Assembly (NCBI RefSeq): GCF_023634065.1
Contig: NZ_JALKCV010000009.1
Span: 62,001 to 126,000, forward strand
Direction of reading: 5' to 3'
Length of the DNA stretch: 64,000 nucleotides
Source of the DNA: Microbulbifer litoralis
GTDB lineage: Bacteria; Pseudomonadota; Gammaproteobacteria; Pseudomonadales; Cellvibrionaceae
Shown: piece after piece, positions 25,933 through 34,736 of the stretch
Position numbering within the stretch: the first letter of the stretch is position 1
Layout of the letters: every line of letters begins with the position of its first letter
Made by a program: the position numbers and the translations under genes
Notes under the pieces: model-generated
Seen by the model: only the letters and a program-made list of their open reading frames with translations
What the model was told of the DNA's origin: nothing
Database searches by the model: none

Positions 25933-26631
25933 ATGGGATTTTCTGAAGCGGACTGGCAGGCGATCTGGCTGACGCTGCGCCTGGCGTCGACGGTTACCGT
26001 ATTGTTGTTGCTGATCGGTACACCCATCGCCTGGTGGCTCGCGACCACGGTTTCGCGCTGGAAGGGCCCGCTGGCGGCACTGGTGGCATTGCCGCTGGTG
26101 TTGCCGCCGTCGGTGTTGGGTTTTTACCTGTTGTTGCTCATGGGGCCGTCAGGGCCAGTCGGCAAGCTGACCGGTGCGCTGGGGCTGGGTACACTGCCGT
26201 TTACCTTCTGGGGACTGGTGATCGCATCGATTTTTTACTCGATGCCGTTTGTCGTGCAGCCGATCCAGAACGCGATGGAGTCCATGGGGCGGCGCCCGCT
26301 GGAGGCCGCCGCGACACTGCGCGCCGGCCCCTGGGACCGCTTTTTTACCGTGGTGCTGCCGCTGTCGAAACCGGGTTTTGTCAGCGCGGCGATACTGGGC
26401 TTCGCCCACACCGTGGGAGAGTTCGGTGTGATCCTGATGATCGGTGGCAATATCCCCGGCGAGACGCGGGTGGTGTCTGTGCAGATTTACGATTATGTGG
26501 AAAACACCGAGTACGCCCGGGCCCACTGGCTCGCCGGCAGCATGCTGCTGTTTTCCTTCGCGGTACTGCTGTCGGTGCACCTGTTCCGGCAGCGGGACGC
26601 GCGCAGTGCGATCGGGGTGCTGGGCCGGTGA
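25933..26631 (+). CDS. modB: Molybdate ABC transporter permease ModB
   Basis: ModB is the membrane channel subunit. The 232-residue protein has about six membrane segments, with LPLVLPPSVLGFYLLLLMG near residues 55-73. The cytoplasmic EAA loop that contacts ModC (EAAATLRAGPWDRFFTVVLPL) begins near residue 124. Its stop overlaps the modC start (GTGA). The 85-base gap after modA holds no clear terminator, so modABC is probably one transcript. Confidence 0.95.
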   Translation: MGFSEADWQAIWLTLRLASTVTVLLLLIGTPIAWWLATTVSRWKGPLAALVALPLVLPPSVLGFYLLLLMGPSGPVGKLTGALGLGTLPFTFWGLVIASIFYSMPFVVQPIQNAMESMGRRPLEAAATLRAGPWDRFFTVVLPLSKPGFVSAAILGFAHTVGEFGVILMIGGNIPGETRVVSVQIYDYVENTEYARAHWLAGSMLLFSFAVLLSVHLFRQRDARSAIGVLGR

Positions 26632-27731
26632 GCGGGGACATCGATGCGCGCTTCCAGCTGGCCTGGGTCGAAGGCGAAGACGACGGTTTTTCACTGGATA
26701 TCGATGTCCGGATTCCCGGGCGGGGTATTACCGCGATTTTCGGCCCCTCCGGTTCCGGCAAGACCACACTGTTGCGCTGTATTGCCGGCCTGCAGAGAGC
26801 CGATCGCGGCCATCTGCGCGTGGGCGGTGAAACCTGGCAGGACCGGCGGCATTTCCTGCCCGCGCACCGGCGCCCGCTGGGTTATGTGTTCCAGGAATCG
26901 AGCCTGTTCGCACACCTGACGGCGCGGGGCAACCTGGACTACGCGATTCGCCGCGCGCGCCCGGCGCCCGCGCGGGAGCAAGCGGAGCGCGTGGTGGCAC
27001 TGATGGGGCTGGCGCCGCTGCTGGATCGGCGGCCGCAGCAGCTGTCCGGTGGCGAGCGACAGCGCGTGGCCATCGCCCGCGCACTGCTGGTATCGCCGCA
27101 ACTGTTGTTGATGGACGAACCGCTGGCGTCCCTGGATGCAGCGCGCAAGCAGGAGATCATGCCTTTCCTGGAACGGCTGCGCTCCGGTTTCGACCTGCCG
27201 ATTCTCTATGTCAGTCACTCGGTCGACGAGGTGGCCAGGCTGGCCGATCACCTGCTGGTACTGGAGCGCGGCCGCCTGGTGGCATCGGGCCCGCTGTCGC
27301 AAGTGCTCGGCCGCCTGGACCTGCCGCTGCGGCTGGGCGAAGACACCGGTGTCGTACTGGATGGGCGGGTGCTGGAGCGGGATGCCCACTGGGGCCTGGC
27401 AAGAGTCGCTTTCGATGGGGGTGAACTCTGGCTGCGCGACAGCGGCGACACAGTGGGGCAGGGAATCCGCGTGCGAATACTGGCCCGCGACGTCAGCCTG
27501 GCGCTGGAATCGCACAGCGACACCAGCATTCTCAACCGCCTGCCGGCAACGGTGGTGGAGATGGCGGATGACGCGGACCGGGCGATGCTACTGGTGCGCC
27601 TGCGGATCGCGGGAAAGGAAAGGGAGAGCGATGTGGTTGCGCGGCTGACTCGCCGCTCGGTGGATCACCTGCGGATAGCGCCCGGCAAAAGCGTCTGGGC
27701 ACAGGTGAAATCCGCGGCCATCGTAAAGTAG
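26628..27731 (+). CDS. modC: Molybdate ABC transporter ATPase ModC
   Basis: ModC powers molybdate import and senses it through its C-terminal Mop/TOBE domain. Walker A GPSGSGKTT lies at residues 39-47, the signature LSGGERQ at 139-145, and Walker B LLLMDEP with Asp163-Glu164. The C-terminal 75 residues (from SILNRLPATVVEM) form the Mop fold that binds oxyanion. I place the start at GTG 26628, which overlaps the modB stop by four bases and gives 367 residues. The longer in-frame opening upstream runs through modB and is not coding. Confidence 0.95.
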   Translation: MSGDIDARFQLAWVEGEDDGFSLDIDVRIPGRGITAIFGPSGSGKTTLLRCIAGLQRADRGHLRVGGETWQDRRHFLPAHRRPLGYVFQESSLFAHLTARGNLDYAIRRARPAPAREQAERVVALMGLAPLLDRRPQQLSGGERQRVAIARALLVSPQLLLMDEPLASLDAARKQEIMPFLERLRSGFDLPILYVSHSVDEVARLADHLLVLERGRLVASGPLSQVLGRLDLPLRLGEDTGVVLDGRVLERDAHWGLARVAFDGGELWLRDSGDTVGQGIRVRILARDVSLALESHSDTSILNRLPATVVEMADDADRAMLLVRLRIAGKERESDVVARLTRRSVDHLRIAPGKSVWAQVKSAAIVK

Positions 27732-27777
27732 AAGCCCGCCTGCAGGCAGGCCCCACGGGAACGGCTCATCCTGTGGC

Positions 27778-28581
27778 TTATTCAGCCATCAAGATCACAC
27801 TCGACGCTTTGAAAAAGGCGCAGGCGTTGTCGCCTTCGGCGAGTTCCAGCGCCTCGACGCTGCCGTTGGTAATAACGGCGGCAATGGACTTGCCGTCGCC
27901 CAGGTCGAGAGTCACATCGCTGTTCACGGCACCGCGATTGATCCGCGCGACGCGGCCCAGCAGCTTGTTGCGGGCGCTGGATTTTAGTGTTGTCTCCTTG
28001 CTCAGCAATACCCAGCTCGCCTTGACCAGCGCAATGGCCGTACCGCCCACCGCGAATCCCATTTCTTCCAGGCTCTCGTTGGTGATGATTGCGGTCAGGC
28101 CCTGGCTGTCGCTGATACTGAGGGTGATCTCGGCGTTGACGGCGCCGGGTGTTATCGAGGCAATTCTGCCGCGAAACTGGTTGCGCGCGCTGGTTTTCAC
28201 GTTGCCGCTCCTGATGAAATCCGCAATATCGCTGAGGGCGTGCAGGCGCGCACCGAGGTGTTCCACGAATGCGCGGTGCTCTTCCTGCAGGGCGCGGAAG
28301 CCGCGCACGATCTCCCGCCCCAGTGGCGTCACGGCGGTGCCGCCGCCGCGGGCGCCGCCGGCGGAGCGCTCCACCAGCGGTCGCTCGGACAGGTTGTTCA
28401 TGGCATCCACCCGGTCCCACGCGGTCTTGTAGCTGATCCCCACGGCTTTGGCGGCCGCCGAGATGGAACCGCAGTCGTCGATCGCCTGCAGCAGTTCGAT
28501 CTGTGCCGAACTGAAGGCGAAGCGGTTGCCGCCCTGGAAAAACAGGTCGGCCCGCAGGGAGGGGCGGGTATCCTGTGCCAC
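27778..28581 (-). CDS. modE: Molybdate-responsive transcription regulator ModE
   Basis: ModE represses mod genes and tunes molybdoenzyme genes when molybdate is bound. The N-terminal winged helix (FSSAQIELLQAIDDCGSISAAAKAVGISYKTAWDRVDAMNN) has the LysR-like recognition pattern, followed by a wing rich in Gly (GGARGGGTAVTPLG). Two Mop domains follow, each starting SARN (TSARNQFRGRI and SSARNKLLGRV). The GTG at 28581 has CGGGGAC upstream and gives 267 residues, close to E. coli ModE; longer in-frame openings overlap xthA. It converges on modC and lies 13 bases after xthA. Confidence 0.95.
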   Translation of the reverse strand: MAQDTRPSLRADLFFQGGNRFAFSSAQIELLQAIDDCGSISAAAKAVGISYKTAWDRVDAMNNLSERPLVERSAGGARGGGTAVTPLGREIVRGFRALQEEHRAFVEHLGARLHALSDIADFIRSGNVKTSARNQFRGRIASITPGAVNAEITLSISDSQGLTAIITNESLEEMGFAVGGTAIALVKASWVLLSKETTLKSSARNKLLGRVARINRGAVNSDVTLDLGDGKSIAAVITNGSVEALELAEGDNACAFFKASSVILMAE

Positions 28582-28594
28582 GCTCAGTCCCCGC

Positions 28595-29410
28595 TCAGAG
28601 TTTGAAGTCCGCCCACACCGGTGCGTGGTCGGAGGGCCGCTCCATACCGCGGATTTCGTAGTCCACGCCGGTGTCGACACATTGCTCTGCCAGCGGCTGG
28701 CTGGCCAGGATCAGGTCGATGCGCAGGCCGCGTTTCGGTTCGCGGGAAAAGCCGCGGCTGCGGTAGTCGAACCAGCTGAAAATATCGTCGGTGTCCGGGT
28801 GCTGGGTGCGGAAAGTGTCCACCAGGCCCCAGCCCTGGATTTTTTCCAGCCATTCGCGCTCTTCCGGCAGGAAGCTGCATTTGCCGTCGCGCAGCCAGCG
28901 CTTGCGGTTGGGTTCGCCGATACCGATATCCAGGTCGGTGGGGGAGATGTTCATGTCGCCGATCACCAGCACCGGCGCGTCGGGTTTGCAGGTGGTCTGC
29001 AGGTAGTCGTCCAGGTCCGCATAGTATTTGCGCTTGGCCGGGAACTTGACCGGGTGCTCGCGGTTTTCGCCCTGCGGGAAGTAACCGTTGATCACGGTCA
29101 GCGGCTCCTTGCCGCCAATATCGAATTTCCCCATCACCATGCGGCGCTGGGCTTTGTCGTCTTCGTTGGGAAAACCGTAGTCGCGGTCCACAAACGGCAA
29201 GCGGGACAGCAGTGCTACGCCGTAGTGGGTTTTCTGTCCGAAGTAGATCACCTCGTAACCCAGGTCGCGCACCGCGTCTACCGGGAAATCCTCATCCGTG
29301 CACTTGGTTTCCTGCAGGCCGATGATATCCGGTGCATGGGATTCGGTCAGCGCTTCCAGCTGGTGCAGGCGCGCGCGGATAGAGTTGACGTTAAAGGAAA
29401 CGACTTTCAT
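28595..29410 (-). CDS. xthA: Exodeoxyribonuclease III
   Basis: XthA is an AP endonuclease and 3'-5' exonuclease of base excision repair. The 271-residue protein starts [18 protein letters not shown] and contains [12 protein letters not shown] (metal-binding Glu), a catalytic region [15 protein letters not shown] and the C-terminal SDHAPV motif with the catalytic His. GGGGGAG sits directly before the ATG. Two minus-strand terminators separate it from prc, and the second ends only three bases from its Shine-Dalgarno sequence, so the transcription signal is puzzling. modE follows after 13 bases. Confidence 0.96.
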   Translation of the reverse strand: MKVVSFNVNSIRARLHQLEALTESHAPDIIGLQETKCTDEDFPVDAVRDLGYEVIYFGQKTHYGVALLSRLPFVDRDYGFPNEDDKAQRRMVMGKFDIGGKEPLTVINGYFPQGENREHPVKFPAKRKYYADLDDYLQTTCKPDAPVLVIGDMNISPTDLDIGIGEPNRKRWLRDGKCSFLPEEREWLEKIQGWGLVDTFRTQHPDTDDIFSWFDYRSRGFSREPKRGLRIDLILASQPLAEQCVDTGVDYEIRGMERPSDHAPVWADFKL

Positions 29411-29422
29411 TTTCTCCCCCTG

Positions 29423-29449
29423 AAAAAAAGACGGAGGCCGAGCCTCCGT
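29423..29449 (-). terminator. Terminator-like hairpin immediately upstream of xthA
   Basis: ACGGAGGC (29431-29438) pairs with GCCTCCGT (29442-29449) around a three-base loop. On the minus strand the stem is followed by C and then TTTTTTT (29429-29423). The xthA Shine-Dalgarno sequence begins just beyond. It may be a second prc terminator or an attenuator of xthA. Confidence 0.75.
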
Positions 29450-29470
29450 TGATATCTCTCATCTTGTTCG

Positions 29471-29500
29471 AAAAGCCCCGGAACTGCTGGCTTCCGGGGC
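29471..29500 (-). terminator. Rho-independent terminator after prc
   Basis: GCCCCGGAA (29475-29483) pairs with TTCCGGGGC (29492-29500), and on the minus strand the stem is followed by TTTT. It lies just beyond the prc stop at 29508. Confidence 0.8.
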
Positions 29501-29507
29501 CTGTGTT

Positions 29508-31628
29508 TTACTGCTCGGAATCGGCCACCTGGGGCGTTTCCTTACCTTTGTCCGCAATCCCGATAAAGTCCGCCATGATATAGCCGGCCTCGTTCAAGAT
29601 CGGATCGTCTTCCAGCTTGATTTCCACCGGGCCACCGACCATCGGTGTCTCTTCGGATTCACTTTCCTCGTAGGCTTCGAAATCCGCGTACGGTTCCAGT
29701 CCCTTGGATTCGCGGCGGCGGTTTTCCATCATCAGGATTTCGTCGTTCAGCTCCTCTCGCTCCTGCTTGCGGGCGCTCTCATTCAGGGAGACGAACTTGC
29801 GGTCGGCGCGCTCCCGTTCAAACTGGAACTGGTCACGCAGGTAGATGAAGTCCGGGTCCGTGGAGGTGCGCTGGGTGTGTTTGCTGACCAGCTCCGGCAG
29901 CAGCTTTTTCAGGTCGAAGTAGGTCGCGTGCGGCACGGCGTGGATACGGTCCCAGGGCAGGGCGGTATCGTAGGCGCTCTCACCCACCTGGTCGGCGTCG
30001 ATCAGCTGCGGCATCGGGATGTCCGGGCTCACGCCGGCGTGCTGGGTGCTGTCACCGGACACGCGGTAGAACTTGGACTGGGTGATTTTCAGCTGCCCCT
30101 CTTTCAGCGGTGCCATGGTCTGCACGGTGCCCTTGCCGAAGGACTGGTTGCCCACCACCAGGCCGCGGTTGTAGTCCTGGATGGCGCCGGCAAAAATTTC
30201 CGAGGCCGAGGCGGACAGGCGGTTGATCAGCACGATCAGCGGGCCGCGGTACATGGCGCGCGAGCGCGAGCGGTTGTGCCGGGAGATTTTCTCGTTGGCG
30301 TGGCGGATCTGTACCACCGGGCCCTGGTCGATGAACAGGTCGGTGAGCATGGTGGCTTCCTGCAGGGAGCCGCCGCCGTTGTTGCGCAGGTCGAGAATCA
30401 CACCGTCGACATTTTCTTCCTTCAACTCGCTGAGCAGTTTGGCCACGTCGCGGGTGGTGCTCTTGTAGTTGGGGTCGCGGCGGCGATAGGCCTCGAAGTC
30501 GATGTAGAAAGTGGGCAGGTTGATCACGCCCACCTTGTAATTCTTCTCGCCATCGGAGAACTCGAAGATCGCTTTTTTCGCGGCCTGGTCTTCAAGCTTG
30601 ACCTTGCTGCGCTTGATCAGGATGGTCCTGTGGCTGCCGTCGCCACCGGTGGGAATGGTCTCCAGGCGCACGAAGGAGCCGGCCGGACCGCGGATCAGGT
30701 CCACCACATCGTCCAGGCGCCAGCCGACCACGTCGACCATTTCACCTTCCTTGTCCTGTCCCACGGCGACAATCTTGTCGGCGGGCTTCAGTTTGCCGGT
30801 GCGGTCGGCGGGGCCGCCGGCCACCAGACGTGCCACCTTGGTGTACTCGTCTTCCATCTGCAGCACGGCGCCGATGCCCTCCAGGGACAGGGACATGCTC
30901 ATGTTGAAGTTTTCCAGCGAGCGCGGCGACAGGTAGTTGCTGTGCGGATCGTACAGGCGCGTCAGCGAGTTCATGTAGAGCTCGAAAACGTCATCGCTGC
31001 TTTGCTGCTTGATGCGTTTCAGCTGGCCTTTGTAGCGGCGCTCGAGCAGATCGCGGATCTCTTCATCTTCCTTGCCGGTCAGGCGCAGGTTCAGCACGCT
31101 GCTTTTCAGGCGCTTGCGCCACAGTTCGTCGGCGGCGCTGATGGAGGCGGGCCACTCGCTCTCCTCGCGGTCCAACTCCAGGCTCTCGTTCTTGGCGAAG
31201 TCAAAGTCGGGCATGCCCTTGTCCAGCTGCGAGAGAATATTCTCCAGCCGGTCGGACACGCGCAGGCGGTAGCGGTTATAGATCTCGAAGCCGTGGTTCA
31301 CCTTGCCGCCGCGCAACTCGTCGTCGAGTTCATCGCGCCACTCGCGGAACTCGTTGATATCCGAGGCGAGGAAGTAACTGCGGGTGGGGTCCAGGGCATC
31401 AATGTACTCTTCCCACAGGTCTTCCGAGATCTCGTCGCCCAGCTTCAGCTTGTTGTAGTGAAGCATCTCCAGCTTGCCGACGATCTCGCGAGCGGTATCT
31501 CCCTGGTCCGTTTCGGGCTTCAGGGCATCCACCTCGGCCAGTGCGACCGGCGACAGCAGGGTCAGGGTGAGGAAGAACAGGGCCGGTCGAGCGGCGATCC
31601 GCAGCGCGGCGATCCGATTGGTAAGCAT
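29508..31628 (-). CDS. prc: Tail-specific (C-terminal processing) protease Prc
   Basis: Prc is a periplasmic S41 serine protease that trims or degrades proteins with exposed hydrophobic C-termini, including murein hydrolases. The 706-residue protein has a signal peptide (LSPVALA-EVD), a helical N-terminal domain and a PDZ domain (about 230-330, starting near MSLSLEGIGAVLQ). The peptidase domain has the Ser474/Lys499 dyad in SASASEIFAGA and QSFGKGTVQT, 25 residues apart as in E. coli. An acidic C-terminal tail follows. It is transcribed alone. Confidence 0.96.
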   Translation of the reverse strand: MLTNRIAALRIAARPALFFLTLTLLSPVALAEVDALKPETDQGDTAREIVGKLEMLHYNKLKLGDEISEDLWEEYIDALDPTRSYFLASDINEFREWRDELDDELRGGKVNHGFEIYNRYRLRVSDRLENILSQLDKGMPDFDFAKNESLELDREESEWPASISAADELWRKRLKSSVLNLRLTGKEDEEIRDLLERRYKGQLKRIKQQSSDDVFELYMNSLTRLYDPHSNYLSPRSLENFNMSMSLSLEGIGAVLQMEDEYTKVARLVAGGPADRTGKLKPADKIVAVGQDKEGEMVDVVGWRLDDVVDLIRGPAGSFVRLETIPTGGDGSHRTILIKRSKVKLEDQAAKKAIFEFSDGEKNYKVGVINLPTFYIDFEAYRRRDPNYKSTTRDVAKLLSELKEENVDGVILDLRNNGGGSLQEATMLTDLFIDQGPVVQIRHANEKISRHNRSRSRAMYRGPLIVLINRLSASASEIFAGAIQDYNRGLVVGNQSFGKGTVQTMAPLKEGQLKITQSKFYRVSGDSTQHAGVSPDIPMPQLIDADQVGESAYDTALPWDRIHAVPHATYFDLKKLLPELVSKHTQRTSTDPDFIYLRDQFQFERERADRKFVSLNESARKQEREELNDEILMMENRRRESKGLEPYADFEAYEESESEETPMVGGPVEIKLEDDPILNEAGYIMADFIGIADKGKETPQVADSEQ

Positions 31629-32070
31629 AGGGAGTCTCTTTATACGTCCTACTTCACAGGCCGCCGGCGCCTCTGTGGCGCCGACGCACCTAGCTTAGGA
31701 CAAGTATAAAGGCTGAAAGCTCCAAAAGGCATGAATTACCTCTAATCCGAGGCAGATGGTGTCCTGAATGCGAAAATCGGGAGAAGTTATTGCGCAGGGA
31801 AGCCGAATTTGAACCTTACATACTCAATCTGCATGACTTTTTGCCGCCGGTGACGATCCAGTCTGATTATTTTATGTGCAAGTTTCACGACTGACTGTTC
31901 AGTCTGTACCCGGTCGGATCCTTCATGGCGCTTGGGTAGACCAGAATCGGGTATGAAGTCACCAGACAACTTTCCGCCAATTCCCCTGTCTGATTTCGAG
32001 AGCGGGCTATTGGGCCTTTCCGAAGGGATTGATAACCTGCACCGAACGGTCACTGCCAATGGAATCGACC
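31629..32070. other. Divergent intergenic region between prc and msrP
   Basis: This 442-base gap should carry promoters for prc and msrP. It contains GACTGTTCAGTC at 31893-31904, a dyad with half-sites GACTG and CAGTC. A short hairpin GCCGGCGCC...GGCGCCGAC lies near 31662-31684 just upstream of prc. A 90-residue open frame at 31787-32059 (minus strand) lacks a ribosome binding site and family features, so I do not call it. Confidence 0.5.
31893..31904. promoter_or_regulatory. Dyad-symmetric site upstream of msrP
   Basis: GACTGTTCAGTC has inverted five-base half-sites around TT and extends to the left as GACTGACTG. It is 167 bases before the chosen msrP start. It could bind a TetR-type or two-component regulator; no match to a known consensus is claimed. 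Confidence 0.3.
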
Positions 32071-33081
32071 ATGCTGATAAAAACGAACAAGCCCGGAGAC
32101 CTGTCGGAGAGCGCGGTCACCCCGGAATCCACCTACCTGAAACGCCGCACCCTGCTGAAGGGACTGGGCCTCGGTGGCCTGCTGCTGGTGGGGCCGGCGC
32201 GGGCCGGCGTGCTCGACTTGTTTTCATCCGACAAAGACGACAAACAGCCCGGCGCCGCGCGCAAGCCGCTGGATTTTACCGCGCAGACCCCGAAACCCGA
32301 CCTGCCCCTGACCCCGGAAAACAAGGTCACCAACCACAATAATTTCTATGAGTTCGGCACCGACAAGACCGACCCGGCGCGCGAGAGCCAGTCGCTGAAG
32401 ATCGAGCCCTGGACACTGACCGTCGAGGGCGAGGTGGAAAAGCCCGGCACCGTGGATGTCTGGCAACTGATGGCCGACACCGCGCTGGAGGAGCGGATCT
32501 ACCGCATGCGCTGTGTCGAGGCCTGGTCGATGGTGATTCCCTGGGTCGGTTTCGAACTGGGTAAATTCCTGCAGCGGTTCCGGCCCACCAGCCGCGCCAG
32601 ATATGTCGCCTTCGAAACCCTCTATGATCCCGGGCAGATGCCCGGGCAGAAGAACCGCTACCTGGGCGGTGGCATCGATTATCCCTATGTCGAAGGGCTG
32701 CGTATCGACGAGGCCATGCACCCGCTGGCGATCCTTTCGGTGGGGCTGTACGGCAAAACCCTGCCGACCCAGAACGGCGCGCCCATCCGGCTGGTGGTGC
32801 CGTGGAAGTATGGCTTCAAGGGGATCAAGTCGATCGTCCGGATCCGCCTGGTGGAGCAGATGCCGCCCACCACCTGGAACAAGCTGGCAGCCAACGAATA
32901 CGGTTTCTACGCCAATGTGAACCCGGCGGTGGATCACCCGCGCTGGTCCCAGGCCAGCGAGCGTTTTATCGGCCCGGGCGGGCCGCTGTCGGTCAAGCGG
33001 CAGCCGACACTGCCGTTCAATGGTTACGGCGAACGCGTGGCCTCCCTGTATTCCGGTATGGACCTGAAGAAGTACTACTGA
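32071..33081 (+). CDS. msrP: Protein-methionine-sulfoxide reductase catalytic subunit MsrP
   Basis: MsrP (YedY) is a periplasmic molybdoenzyme that repairs oxidised methionines in envelope proteins with electrons from MsrQ and the quinone pool. A twin-arginine signal ([15 protein letters not shown], Arg25-Arg26) directs export of the folded protein. The cofactor ligand is Cys148 in [15 protein letters not shown], and [19 protein letters not shown] blocks are present. I chose the ATG at 32071 by similarity of MLIKT to family starts; an in-frame ATG at 32059 is possible. It overlaps msrQ by one base. It depends on the molybdate uptake genes in this window. Confidence 0.95.
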   Translation: MLIKTNKPGDLSESAVTPESTYLKRRTLLKGLGLGGLLLVGPARAGVLDLFSSDKDDKQPGAARKPLDFTAQTPKPDLPLTPENKVTNHNNFYEFGTDKTDPARESQSLKIEPWTLTVEGEVEKPGTVDVWQLMADTALEERIYRMRCVEAWSMVIPWVGFELGKFLQRFRPTSRARYVAFETLYDPGQMPGQKNRYLGGGIDYPYVEGLRIDEAMHPLAILSVGLYGKTLPTQNGAPIRLVVPWKYGFKGIKSIVRIRLVEQMPPTTWNKLAANEYGFYANVNPAVDHPRWSQASERFIGPGGPLSVKRQPTLPFNGYGERVASLYSGMDLKKYY

Positions 33082-33737
33082 TGGCAACAATCCAACGAAC
33101 CGGCGGCGCGCGGCCGCTGCAGTGGCGCAAAGGCGCCGCAGTGGCGCTGCAGGTCGCAGTGCATCTCGGCGCGGCGGCGCCGCTGCTGTGGCTGTTTTTT
33201 GCGATCCAACAGGGCGCGCTGGGTGGCGATCCGGTCGAGGCGCTGATCCATTTCCTGGGGCTGGGCGCACTGCGGCTGCTGATGCTGACCCTGCTCGTTT
33301 CGCCGCTGGCCAGCAGTCTCTCGTTCGGCCAGCTCAACCGCCTGCGGCGCCCGCTGGGGCTCTGGTGCTGCGTCTGGGCGCTGCTGCATTTCGGCGCCTG
33401 GCTGGCCTTCGAACTCGCGTTCGACTGGTCGCTGATCGCCACGGAGCTGGTGGAGCGCAGCTATATCCTGGTGGGGTTTGCGGCCCTGCTGCTGTTGCTG
33501 GCACTGGCGGTTACCTCGTTGCCGGCCCTGATGCGGCGCATGGGGCGCAACTGGAAAAAACTGCACGGCTTTATCTATCCACTGGTACTGCTGGCCTGCT
33601 GGCATTTCTGGTGGTCGCTGAAAAGTGGCTGGGTGGAGCCGGCTATATACCTGGCGATCGCCATATTCCTGCTGTCGCTGCGTCGAAAAAAGATCGCCGG
33701 TTGGGGCCGCGGATTGTCTCCTGCATCGCGCGGGTAG
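33081..33737 (+). CDS. msrQ: MsrPQ heme-binding membrane subunit MsrQ
   Basis: MsrQ (YedZ) is a six-helix inner membrane b-type cytochrome that carries electrons from the quinone pool to MsrP. The ATG at 33081 overlaps the msrP stop (TGATG) and gives 218 residues. Candidate heme-ligand histidines occur in LLHFGAW and in KKLHGFIYPLVLLACWHFWW. The hydrophobic pattern fits the ferric reductase-like transmembrane family. It ends about 25 bases from the convergent lipase gene. Confidence 0.94.
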   Translation: MATIQRTGGARPLQWRKGAAVALQVAVHLGAAAPLLWLFFAIQQGALGGDPVEALIHFLGLGALRLLMLTLLVSPLASSLSFGQLNRLRRPLGLWCCVWALLHFGAWLAFELAFDWSLIATELVERSYILVGFAALLLLLALAVTSLPALMRRMGRNWKKLHGFIYPLVLLACWHFWWSLKSGWVEPAIYLAIAIFLLSLRRKKIAGWGRGLSPASRG

Positions 33738-33762
33738 CGGCGGACCGGGTCCGCCGTGGGCT

Positions 33763-34467
33763 TCAATCCAGCAGCGAGTACTGCCGGTCGGCGGTGTATA
33801 GTTGCAGGCCGAAGTGGCCGTAGGTGTAGGTATAGGAGGCCGTCTCGCCCGGTATGCGGCTCGAGTGTATACCGTAAACCAGGCAGGTGCCGGTTCCGCA
33901 GACGATCTGGTCTGCGTAGCTCTTGATCGAGTAGACCCGCGCGGCGATGTTTTTGCCGTAGAGCCAGTCGAGGAACGGGCTGGACACCGACAGGCCGTCC
34001 GCGCCGCAGGTACTGGTGATCACATTGAACGGATAGGCGCCGCAGGTCCAGAGGCCGCGATAGGCCCCGGCGATGCCGACAAATGCGTCGACACTGCCGG
34101 CTCGATCCTCCTCGACAATGGCCTTGGCCGCCAGGGTGACCCCCATGGAATGGCCGATCACGTCGATCCTGCCGGTGCAGGACTGTGCGATCGCCGTATT
34201 GATTGCACTGCGCACCGGCGTTTCCTCGGAACCGCTGTGGTTGTTGCAGGCGGCACAGGTCTTGGAACCCCAACTGGGCCGATAGACCTGGCCCGGCTGG
34301 TAACCGCGATCGAGCAGCGTTTCGTAGGTATTGTTCCAGTCGGACGGATAGCCGGTGTTGCCGTGCACCAGCACCACATTGTCGACGCAGGCCGCCAAGG
34401 CCGCCGGTGCCGATAGCGTGGCCAACAGCAGCAGTGCGCCGGTCGCGGAACGGATGGTGGATATCAT
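33763..34467 (-). CDS. Secreted lipase-like alpha/beta hydrolase (class 2 lipase family)
   Basis: After a signal peptide (cleavage near AALA-A) the 234-residue protein begins with NVVLVHGNTGYPSDWNN, the oxyanion HG motif. The nucleophile elbow is GHSMG with Ser107, followed by a likely Asp in KSYADQIV and His in YTYGHFGLQ, as in secreted bacterial lipases of the EstA/LipT type. The mature part has eight cysteines, suggesting four disulfides and periplasmic folding before secretion. I chose the ATG at 34467 for its signal peptide and the GAGGAGAG ten bases upstream. It is a good candidate client of the gsp system. Confidence 0.87.
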   Translation of the reverse strand: MISTIRSATGALLLLATLSAPAALAACVDNVVLVHGNTGYPSDWNNTYETLLDRGYQPGQVYRPSWGSKTCAACNNHSGSEETPVRSAINTAIAQSCTGRIDVIGHSMGVTLAAKAIVEEDRAGSVDAFVGIAGAYRGLWTCGAYPFNVITSTCGADGLSVSSPFLDWLYGKNIAARVYSIKSYADQIVCGTGTCLVYGIHSSRIPGETASYTYTYGHFGLQLYTADRQYSLLD

Positions 34468-34736
34468 CTTGTTGTCTCTCCTCGCTGGTTTGATGGAGCC
34501 GGCGGTCGCGCTGCCTGGAAACTGCGAAGGAGTGCGGTAGGGGCCGTGGACCGGTTTTTCCGGTTTCTGATGGTTCGTCACATACCTGTGCCGGCCCGTT
34601 TACGCTAATTTTTCGGACGCTGTGCCGCCATACGACCAAGGTCGGAAGCATTTCGCCGGTCAACTGCCGCTGGCTTGAGGAGCGGGGGCCGCTTTGCTAA
34701 AGTCAGTTTTAACCAGTCACCAAAAGTGATTCCCCT

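Noticed and set aside
26034..26627. In-frame extension upstream of modC
   Set aside because: It lies inside modB in another frame and has no ABC or other domain; the GTG at 26628 gives a normal ModC.
27729..27770. GCCTGCAGGC palindrome between modC and modE considered as a terminator
   Set aside because: There is no T run on either strand, and the stem is too short to call with confidence.
29877..31709. Long open frame antisense to prc
   Set aside because: It is Val/Ala/His-rich shadow sequence, while prc on the other strand has full catalytic motifs.
31787..32059. 90-codon minus-strand open frame between prc and msrP
   Set aside because: No Shine-Dalgarno sequence, basic low-information composition, and it overlaps the likely msrP promoter region.
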